12,989 nucleotides of DNA from Oribacterium parvum. GTDB taxonomy: Bacteria; Bacillota; Clostridia; Lachnospirales; Lachnospiraceae. Shown here piece after piece: positions 1 through 5,413 of the stretch. Numbering within the stretch: position 1 is the first letter of the stretch; each line of letters opens with the position of its first letter. The notes under the pieces are model-generated. The model saw only the letters and a program-made list of their open reading frames with translations, ran no database searches and was not told the DNA's origin. The translations under genes were made by a program, and so were the position numbers. The DNA is taken from NCBI GenBank assembly GCA_938022235.1, contig CALIEL010000173.1:1-12989 (forward strand), in the 5' to 3' direction.

Positions 1-1875
1 AAAAGCAGAAAGCTGGAGAACTCTCTCTTTCTTTTTTTCGTTTACGCTTTTGTGTTTCTCTCCATCGGTATTCTGAGTTTTTTCTTTCTTTTTCTGGCAA
101 AGGAATCCCTTCCCCTCTTTGAAAATGTTTCCCTGCCTTCTTTTTTGTTCAGCTCCAAATGGAACCCCATGGCATTCACCGGAACAGCATCCTTCGGTAT
201 TTTCCACTTTCTGATGGGCTCTATTTCCGTTTCTTTCCTTGCTCTGCTGTTTTCCACAATTTTGTCTCTGGGTTGCAGCATTTTCTTCGCCTTTTACTTT
301 TGGGAGAAGGGAAGACGCATCCTCTATCCTCTTTTGGACTTACTTTCCGGCATCCCTTCCGTAGTCTACGGCTTTATCGGTTTAACGGTAGGAAAACCTC
401 TCTTTTTGAAAATGGGCGTGAGTACAGGCTCCTGCGTCTTACTGGCTGCTGTCCTGCTTTCCATTTTGATTTTCCCCTTTATGGTGGATTCCATCACGGA
501 CAGTATGGTGAAATTAAAAGCGAAATACTTTTTAGAGGCAAGAGCTCTGGGACTTTCTCCCGCCTATATTATCCTAAGGCTGATCCTTCCTTCTTCCCTT
601 CGAAGCATTTTTATGGCCTTCCTGCTGGGTAGCGGAAGAGCCTTAGGAGAGACCATGGCGGTGATGATGGTGGTAGGCAATGCCAATCTTTTCCCAAAGC
701 TCCTTTCCAAGGGCGAAACCATCGCTTCACTCATTGCGCTGGAAATGGGCAGTGCGGAGTATCATTCTCTCCACTACCATGCCCTCTATGCCTCCGGACT
801 CGTGCTTTTACTGCTGGTCGCGCTGATTCATTTGCTGGTGAAAATGGGGGAAAGACCGCGCACTTCGAAATTTACATCTCGAGCAGTTAGTCCTGAACCG
901 GTCATTTTGGAATCTACATCGCACGCAGTCGATACGGATACGGGCACTGCGGAGTCTCCTTCTGTGCATTCCGCGGAAAATAGGGAAGAAGTAGCGCCTC
1001 GGCTCCTAATTACAGGGAAGAGGGCAAAGGCGTCCCGGTCTTTTTCCGCTGTCCTCCTTTTCCTGTACAGTTTCCTTTCTTTTCTGCTGATTTTTTCCGC
1101 CCTGCTGTTTTTCTTTCTTTATATCTTTTACAAGGGATACAAAGTCATCTCTCCAAGCTTTCTTCTGGACACGCCAAAGGGAATGGTCTTGGGAGAAGAG
1201 GGCGGTATCTTCCCCGCCATCACCGGGTCTTTGGCCTTTTCCCTTACGGCTTTGGTCCTTTCAGGACTGCCAAGCCTCTTTACCGCCCTTTTCATGGTTT
1301 TTTATGCGAAGGAAGGCAGAAAAAAAGAGTGCCTGCACTTCTTTATTCACCTGCTCTCCGGCGTTCCCTCCATTATGTTGGGGCTCTTCTCCTACAGCTT
1401 ATTTGTATACCAACTGAAGTTGGGGCGCTCGGTACTCTCCGGCGCCATCGCTCTGGCGATTATGATTTTCCCCTTCATGGAAATCCGTATGGAAAAGATA
1501 TTTGAAGAAGTGCCGAAAAGTCATCTCCATTCTTCCGAAAGTCTGGGCTGCTCCAAGGGCTATACCTTGAGAAAGCTTGTGCTTCCTTATACTTTACCGG
1601 AGCTTCTTTCCACCATGCTTCTGGCCTTTTGCTTTGCTCTGGGAGCCACGCCGCCGATTTTATTTACCGGAGGAGTCGCCTTTGCGAAAAGTCCCACTTC
1701 CTTACTGTCCCCCGCCATGGCGCTTCCCCTGCACCTTTATCTGCTGCTCGTGCAAGGCGGTTCCTCCTTATCCAGAGCCTACGGAACCGCTTTGGTGATG
1801 CTCTTCCTTCTGCTCATTGGAAACGGAATAGCCAGCCTTCTGACCGCTTACTGCCACAGGAAATGGCAAAAATAA
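1..1875 (+). CDS. pstCA: Fused phosphate ABC transporter permease PstC-PstA (5' partial)
   Basis: Both membrane subunits of the high-affinity phosphate importer in one chain. The frame is open to the left edge. A GTG at 52 could be read as a start, but the codons before it already encode the first hydrophobic segment, so the true start is probably upstream. Counting from the GTG, residues 1-265 are PstC-like: LSGIPSVVYGF at 98-108, and the EAA loop that docks on the ATPase at about 162-181 (EARALGLSP). Residues 266-330 are a polar Ser/Thr/Glu-rich linker. Residues 331-607 are PstA-like, with LSGVPSIMLG at 435-444 and a second EAA loop near 496-512 (ESLGCSKGY). Each half has about six membrane segments, which puts the linker in the cytoplasm. 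PstC and PstA are normally separate proteins of about 300 residues each. pstB follows after 88 bp. The assignment is firm; only the 5' end is uncertain. Confidence 0.93.
   Translation, partial: KSRKLENSLFLFFVYAFVFLSIGILSFFFLFLAKESLPLFENVSLPSFLFSSKWNPMAFTGTASFGIFHFLMGSISVSFLALLFSTILSLGCSIFFAFYFWEKGRRILYPLLDLLSGIPSVVYGFIGLTVGKPLFLKMGVSTGSCVLLAAVLLSILIFPFMVDSITDSMVKLKAKYFLEARALGLSPAYIILRLILPSSLRSIFMAFLLGSGRALGETMAVMMVVGNANLFPKLLSKGETIASLIALEMGSAEYHSLHYHALYASGLVLLLLVALIHLLVKMGERPRTSKFTSRAVSPEPVILESTSHAVDTDTGTAESPSVHSAENREEVAPRLLITGKRAKASRSFSAVLLFLYSFLSFLLIFSALLFFFLYIFYKGYKVISPSFLLDTPKGMVLGEEGGIFPAITGSLAFSLTALVLSGLPSLFTALFMVFYAKEGRKKECLHFFIHLLSGVPSIMLGLFSYSLFVYQLKLGRSVLSGAIALAIMIFPFMEIRMEKIFEEVPKSHLHSSESLGCSKGYTLRKLVLPYTLPELLSTMLLAFCFALGATPPILFTGGVAFAKSPTSLLSPAMALPLHLYLLLVQGGSSLSRAYGTALVMLFLLLIGNGIASLLTAYCHRKWQK
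844..1041 (+). other. Inter-domain linker of the PstC-PstA fusion
   Basis: This stretch encodes about residues 265-330 of the fused permease, counted from the GTG at 52. It is rich in Ser, Thr, Glu and Ala, has no hydrophobic run, and joins the last PstC helix to the first PstA helix. There is no stop codon and no ribosome binding site followed by a start for a separate PstA, so one continuous polypeptide is predicted. Confidence 0.7.
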
Positions 1876-1952
1876 AGAACTATTGGCATAGCTTTTCCCG
1901 GTTCAAAAACTTAATTTTAAAAGAAGTATACACAGATATCAAATAACATCTT

Positions 1953-1957
1953 AGGAG
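1953..1957 (+). promoter_or_regulatory. Ribosome binding site of pstB
   Basis: AGGAG lies 6 nt before the ATG at 1964 and fixes the pstB start. The 88 bp between the two pst genes is AT-rich, with no convincing terminator hairpin, which fits co-transcription. Confidence 0.8.
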
Positions 1958-1963
1958 AATAAA

Positions 1964-2740
1964 ATGTCTACTGAATCTACAAATCCCATTTTATCTACAA
2001 GTCCCATTTTGGAAGTGAAAAATCTGAGCCTTTCCTATGGTAAAAGACAAATACTCCGGAATCTGCATTTTCAAATTCCGGAGAAGAGCATCACGGTTTT
2101 CCTGGGAAGCTCCGGCTGCGGGAAGTCTACTCTCTTAAAGAGCCTGAACGGTCTTCTTTTGGAAAATAAAGAAGCCTCTATGGAAGGGGAGATTTTTCTT
2201 TCCGGAGAAAATCTGACAAAGCAAAAAGAAAAGCGACTGGAGCAGATTGCCATGGTCTTTCAAAACCCCAGTCCTTTTCCTTTTTCCATTTATAAAAATA
2301 TGACTTATGCCTTAGAGTATTACGGTATCAAGAACAAAGCCGAGCAGAAGGAATTAATCCTGCAAAAGCTTAAAGACGTAGGACTTTGGGAGGAAATTTC
2401 CGGAGAGCTCCACCGCTCCGCTCTAAGCCTTTCCGGAGGGCAGGCCCAAAGGCTTTGTATTGCCCGCGCCCTTTGCATAGAGCCGAAAATCCTCCTTCTG
2501 GATGAGCCTTGTTCTTCTTTAGACCGACTTTCCACCCTGAAAATAGAAGAGCTCCTACAGGAACTGAAAAACAGATACAGCATTATTATCGTGACTCACA
2601 ACCTCTCCGAGGCGAAGCGTATCGGCGACCAAATCCTCTTCTTCCACGAGGGAGAACTATGGGAAAGGGGCACAAAGGAGGAGTTTTTTGCTCATCCTAA
2701 ACGACCGGAAACCAAAGAATTTTTAGAGGGAAAATGGTAA
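1964..2740 (+). CDS. pstB: Phosphate ABC transporter ATP-binding protein PstB
   Basis: Cytoplasmic ATPase that powers phosphate import through PstC/PstA. All nucleotide-binding motifs are visible in 258 residues: Walker A GSSGCGKST (48-56), Q-loop VFQNPSPFPFS with Q99 (the NPFP-like stretch is typical of PstB), signature LSGGQ (155-159), Walker B ILLLDEP with D179/E180, D-loop SSLD, and H-loop H211 in VTHN. The length matches the family (about 250), with a slightly extended Ser/Thr-rich N-terminus. An AGGAG sits 6 nt before the ATG. It follows the fused permease on the same strand, as expected for a pst operon. phoU, often next, is absent; instead the last 18 bp overlap the convergent HAD gene. 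Expression under phosphate limitation is inferred from family knowledge; no Pho-type operator was identified in the window. Confidence 0.95.
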   Translation: MSTESTNPILSTSPILEVKNLSLSYGKRQILRNLHFQIPEKSITVFLGSSGCGKSTLLKSLNGLLLENKEASMEGEIFLSGENLTKQKEKRLEQIAMVFQNPSPFPFSIYKNMTYALEYYGIKNKAEQKELILQKLKDVGLWEEISGELHRSALSLSGGQAQRLCIARALCIEPKILLLDEPCSSLDRLSTLKIEELLQELKNRYSIIIVTHNLSEAKRIGDQILFFHEGELWERGTKEEFFAHPKRPETKEFLEGKW

Positions 2741-3382
2741 TACGTGAATCAGCTCCGATAAGTCGGATATGCTTCTCTCCGCTCCCTCCACCTGTCCAAA
2801 GCCATAGGCAGCATGGATAAAGGCAATTCCCGCCTCTGTAGCAGAGCTAAAGTCTAAGGCAGTGTCCCCAAGATACACGCAATCCTCCGGATTTAAATGG
2901 TTTCTCTCCATCAAAATCCGGATATTTTCCGCCTTCTTTTTCCCATTGCTTCCGTAACATTCCATATCCAAAAAGTCCCCGGTCTTTCCAAGGGTGAACT
3001 TCTCTCCATACAGCACCGCATCAATATAGCCTAACTGACAGTTGGAAACGATATAGCGGCCAATCTCCGCCGCTTTCAATGCCGCAATGCACTCTTCAAG
3101 ATGGGGATAGAATTGTACCTTATTCTCACTCAAATATAAATTTTCAAATTGCATGCAGTGGGCAAGAATCTCTTCTCCCCTCTTTTCTTCTACTTGAGGA
3201 ATCAGGCTTTTTGCAAACTGATCCATGGTTTTTCCCATTAAAGGCAGAAGATCCTCTCGAGAAATCCTGATTCCCTTCGTCTCCGGAAAATCCTGCAATT
3301 TTATGCTAAAAGCCTTTGCCACCAGATCCACACTGTCCCACAGGGTTCCATCCGCATCGAATATTACAGCCTTCTTGATCAT
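2723..3382 (-). CDS. HAD-superfamily phosphatase, phosphoglycolate-phosphatase-like
   Basis: Soluble Mg-dependent phosphohydrolase of the haloacid dehalogenase superfamily, 219 residues. Motif I is FDADGT with nucleophile D9 and acid/base D11; motif II is the Ser of IVSN (S113); motif III is a Lys in GKKK (148-150); motif IV is GDTALD with D173 and D177. A helical cap sits between motifs I and II (about 16-85), as in the Gph/PgmB group. The ending AAYGFG is typical of phosphoglycolate-phosphatase-like members, but the substrate cannot be read from sequence. The start is supported by GGAG about 10 nt upstream. It is the last gene of the minus-strand run, behind the unknown gene and a 39-bp repeat tract, and its 3' end overlaps pstB tail-to-tail. 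A link to phosphate supply is only suggested by that position. Confidence 0.85.
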   Translation of the reverse strand: MIKKAVIFDADGTLWDSVDLVAKAFSIKLQDFPETKGIRISREDLLPLMGKTMDQFAKSLIPQVEEKRGEEILAHCMQFENLYLSENKVQFYPHLEECIAALKAAEIGRYIVSNCQLGYIDAVLYGEKFTLGKTGDFLDMECYGSNGKKKAENIRILMERNHLNPEDCVYLGDTALDFSSATEAGIAFIHAAYGFGQVEGAERSISDLSELIHVLPFSL

Positions 3383-3405
3383 CGCTTTTTTTCTCCTTTA
3401 CTTCC

Positions 3406-3530
3406 CCGGTATCTTCTGTTCCTACTTTTGCTAGGCTTTATTCTCCGGCATCTTCTGTTCCTACTTTTGCTAGGTTTTATTCTCCGGCATCTTCTGCTCC
3501 TACTTTTGCTAGGCTTTATTCTCCGCCATC
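3406..3530 (-). repeat. 39-bp tandem repeat (three copies plus a partial) across a stop codon
   Basis: Units lie at 3406-3444, 3445-3483 and 3484-3522, and the match continues for about 8 bp into 3523-3530. Each unit differs from the consensus at only one position. On the minus strand the unit is 13 codons long, in frame with the upstream gene, and contains that gene's own ending (AAT AAA GCC TAG). Two units also carry AGGA, then an ATG about 8 nt later and the tiny frame ATG CCG GAG AAT AAA RCC TAG (R = A or G; 3490-3470 and 3451-3431). In the unit nearest the HAD gene the ATG has become ATA. There are no unique spacers, so this is not a CRISPR array; a slipped-strand duplication of the gene end is the simplest origin. 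Confidence 0.92.
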
Positions 3531-4339
3531 AGGGCATCCCAATAGCTTCTACCCTGATAAATCATTTCCTCATAGGCCTTCACCACCGCATTTCTAAGGG
3601 GTACCGCCCGCTCCTCAAGTCCTAGGGCTCTTGGGATAAAGACACAGACATCCCCGATTTCCTGAGCCAGCTTCCGGGCTAAAGTCTCATCCTTCATTCG
3701 CACGAGGCCGAAAACCGTAGAGGAATAGCTCTTGTCCTTGATACAGGTTTCCATCCAAAACTTGGCAAAGGCCTTCCATTCCAGTTTAAGCAACATCTGT
3801 TCCAAAGCCAGAGTCTCCGGACTTTTGGCGAAGGCCAGCATGGTGCTTTCCAGGCTTTGTCCCTCCGGTATTTCCGGAATATCCAGATTCTGCAGGGTAA
3901 GGTTTACAATCGCTGCATCACTTAAAGGAATATCCTCTCTCTTCCGTTCTTCCCCGGTCTTCTTTTCCGGCAAATGAAAGTTGTCCAACTGCTGAGACAC
4001 CCATTTCTGCATTTTCTTTTTATTCCAAAAGGAAATGCCGGTACGTCCGGAAATTAAAATTTCCATCCAGGCAGCCATAAAATTGTCTTTAATCTGCAAG
4101 GGCTTTCCCCTTTGCGTTTCTACAAACTTATCCAAATTTTCCTTTTGTAAAATAGGATAACGAAAGCGAAGGGTTTCCAGGCGTTTTCCTTCTACCAGCT
4201 TTTCCTCCATATCCTCTGTCCTTTTGATTTTTTCAATCACAAGGGCAAAGCGCTTGACCACATCCCTTTCCTCATAAAAGCTTTTGGGCCAGTCTGAAAA
4301 AGGGTTCCTTTCTTCCTTCACTTCACTTTGCAATAACAT
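3509..4339 (-). CDS. Protein of unknown function (possibly DUF6553-like)
   Basis: A soluble, charged protein of 276 residues with no signal peptide or membrane segment. I do not recognise a catalytic motif. From memory, the C-terminal part (KSYSSTVFGLVRMKDE, then a GLEER segment) and the mid-protein DNFMAAWM stretch resemble DUF6553 proteins of Clostridia; I could not check this. The N-terminal half has many Lys, Arg and Glu and is probably helical. The start is supported by AGGAG 5 nt before the ATG. The TAG stop lies inside the last full unit of the 39-bp tandem repeat, so the final codons are part of the duplicated sequence. It is separated from the upstream gene by 241 bp holding hairpins and inverted repeats, so it may have its own promoter. 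The HAD phosphatase follows after 126 bp. Confidence 0.75.
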   Translation of the reverse strand: MLLQSEVKEERNPFSDWPKSFYEERDVVKRFALVIEKIKRTEDMEEKLVEGKRLETLRFRYPILQKENLDKFVETQRGKPLQIKDNFMAAWMEILISGRTGISFWNKKKMQKWVSQQLDNFHLPEKKTGEERKREDIPLSDAAIVNLTLQNLDIPEIPEGQSLESTMLAFAKSPETLALEQMLLKLEWKAFAKFWMETCIKDKSYSSTVFGLVRMKDETLARKLAQEIGDVCVFIPRALGLEERAVPLRNAVVKAYEEMIYQGRSYWDALMAENKA

Positions 4340-4381
4340 TTCTTCTCCTCATTCATGCTTCGTTCATATTTTGTTAGCACA

Positions 4382-4400
4382 ATGTTTACAGCATAAACAT
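4382..4400. promoter_or_regulatory. Operator-like inverted repeat ATGTTTA-N5-TAAACAT
   Basis: A perfect 7-bp inverted repeat with a 5-bp centre (CAGCA on +), ending 43 bp upstream of the ATG at 4339. The size and symmetry fit a dimeric repressor or activator site in the promoter region of the unknown gene. No matching regulator can be named, and the sequence does not fit a CcpA cre consensus. Confidence 0.4.
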
Positions 4401-4413
4401 AGTTTATTCACTC

Positions 4414-4441
4414 TTGACTTTTATACTGCATTACAGATAAC
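4414..4441 (+). promoter_or_regulatory. Possible plus-strand promoter
   Basis: TTGACT at 4414-4419, a 16-bp spacer, and GATAAC at 4436-4441 match sigma-A hexamers at 5/6 and 4/6 positions. It points away from the unknown gene into the hairpin region, where no plus-strand protein is credible. The -10-like element overlaps the inverted repeat at 4436-4456. A chance match in AT-rich DNA is quite possible. Confidence 0.25.
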
Positions 4442-4456
4442 GAAGTACTCGTTATC
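4436..4456. repeat. Inverted repeat GATAACGA-N5-TCGTTATC
   Basis: A perfect 8-bp inverted repeat with the centre AGTAC, in the gap between the DUF624 gene and the unknown gene. It could be an operator. As RNA on the + strand it would be a small hairpin followed 12 nt later by a run of seven T (4469-4475), a weak terminator arrangement. Which role applies cannot be decided from sequence. Confidence 0.4.
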
Positions 4457-4485
4457 CACTAAATAAGATTTTTTTCATAATACTC

Positions 4486-4515
4486 GGCCGGAGCTTCCGT
4501 AAGGACGCTCCGGCC
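4486..4515. terminator. GC-rich hairpin, possible terminator without a clear U tract
   Basis: GGCCGGAGC (4486-4494) pairs perfectly with GCTCCGGCC (4507-4515). Inside, after one mismatch, three more pairs close a GTAA loop, which is a GNRA tetraloop if read on the + strand. A second small stem CTCCC/GGGAG lies next to it (4518-4533). It stands 66 bp past the stop of the DUF624 gene, where the long minus-strand unit would be expected to end. On the minus strand, however, no run of T follows, so a classical intrinsic terminator is not shown. On the + strand only short T runs follow. Confidence 0.4.
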
Positions 4516-4550
4516 TCCTCCCTTTTATGGGAGAAATACGAGAAGCCTTT

Positions 4551-4609
4551 TATTTTTTCTGCTTCTTTAGCAGATTCTTTTTATTCTTCCGCTTCTTTAG
4601 CAGATTCAG
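4551..4609 (-). repeat. 30-bp direct repeat across the DUF624 stop codon
   Basis: The core GCTTCTTTAGCAGATTC (+ strand) occurs at 4561-4577 and again at 4591-4607, 30 bp apart. Read on the minus strand, the first copy is the coding end of the DUF624 gene (ESAKEAEE then TAA). The second copy follows the stop in the same frame and would encode K-ESAKEAEK-IK, with the stop position mutated. This looks like a duplication of the last ten codons. Confidence 0.8.
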
Positions 4610-5300
4610 TTTCTTTTCCCCTCTTTCCGTAAACTCTCTCTTCAAAGGGATCCCTTACTTCCACCTTCTTTTCATAGAGTCGGAAAATCCGCTTAAAAAA
4701 GGCGGAATTCATCCAGGCAATCAGAGGGTAGCCTAAAACAAAAAATACCGGCGTAAACATTGGCATAAATAAAATCAAAAAATAGCTTCCCACAACCAAC
4801 AATACATCCGCAGCAATCATGCCAAGGGTATAGGGAAGATGGCGGATGGACATGAGTAAGGCATGAATCAAGGTTCTTTGCCAGGTATTATCAAAGCGGG
4901 AAAGCAGGGGCCAGACGTAGAGAAACACAAATAGCCACAGCAAAAGCAGCGCATCCGTAATCCCCCGGAAAAGGAAGCGTAATGCCGTGTTATTGGCAAA
5001 TATCATGGAAAAAAAGCGATGGTCCAAGAGAAGAATCACCAAAATCGGCAGTAAAATCATCCAGAGAATGATGCCCTCCTTTAAATTCTGTTTAAAGGAA
5101 TGCATAAACATCCTGAAATTGCCTCGATCCTCCTCATGCACAATCTTAATGGTACAGTAATATAAAGCCGTTGTAGACGCTCCCAGAGTTACAATGGGCA
5201 GAGAAAACAGAATCCATAAAAGATTCAAAACCATCATATCCGCCAATCGGCCTACAAACCGCCAAACATCATTATCATAATTAAAAAAGCCTTGAAACAT
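4581..5300 (-). CDS. YesL-like DUF624 membrane protein
   Basis: Integral membrane protein of 239 residues in the DUF624 (YesL) family. The family signature is clear at the N-terminus: FFNYDNDVWRF, a hydrophobic helix at about 22-38, then LGASTTALYYCTIKI (39-53) and an amphipathic stretch with F..SFKQNLKEG (64-76). Further helices lie at about 77-95, 112-132, 155-178 and 180-200, then a charged cytoplasmic-looking tail. The molecular function of the family is not established. In Bacillus subtilis yesL sits next to yesM/yesN in a pectin-derived sugar locus, and here too it lies in the same gene run as a YesM-like kinase and a YesN-like regulator. An AAGGA element precedes the ATG by about 10 nt. 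The gene ends in a 30-bp duplication. Confidence 0.85.
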   Translation of the reverse strand: MFQGFFNYDNDVWRFVGRLADMMVLNLLWILFSLPIVTLGASTTALYYCTIKIVHEEDRGNFRMFMHSFKQNLKEGIILWMILLPILVILLLDHRFFSMIFANNTALRFLFRGITDALLLLWLFVFLYVWPLLSRFDNTWQRTLIHALLMSIRHLPYTLGMIAADVLLVVGSYFLILFMPMFTPVFFVLGYPLIAWMNSAFFKRIFRLYEKKVEVRDPFEERVYGKRGKETESAKEAEE

Positions 5301-5413
5301 CTACTGCTATTCCTTCCTAACTCCTTTTTCTATGCCTTATTTTTTCTGATTTCCCTATGCCACACTGCTACTCTTCCTCTTTTTATTTTCCGATTTTTCC
5401 TATTTCCCGGACT

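Noticed and set aside
1629..1946. Plus-strand frame overlapping the end of pstCA and the gap before pstB
   Set aside because: It is out of frame with the clear PstA sequence, basic and Arg/Ser-rich without family likeness; a shadow.
1876..1963. Promoter between pstCA and pstB (TTCAAA ... TATACA)
   Set aside because: Poor hexamer matches and a 19-bp spacer in AT-rich DNA; co-transcription explains the arrangement.
2754..2767. Small inverted repeat TCCGA-TAAG-TCGGA just after pstB, considered as its terminator
   Set aside because: It is inside the HAD coding region, has only five pairs and is not followed by a T run.
3406..3530. Repeats resembling a small CRISPR array
   Set aside because: The units are head-to-tail with no unique spacers, no cas genes are near, and the unit contains the coding end of the neighbouring gene.
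3428..3625. Plus-strand frame with a leucine-rich repeated peptide (LGFILRHLL)
   Set aside because: It is only the antisense reading of the 39-bp tandem repeat and of the unknown gene end; the hydrophobic pattern follows from the repeat and there is no ribosome binding site support.
5301..5413. Possible repeat between the BCCT and DUF624 genes (two loosely similar stretches with GGCATAG and TAGCAGT)
   Set aside because: Similarity is patchy with indels and no fixed period, unlike the clean repeats at the other junctions.
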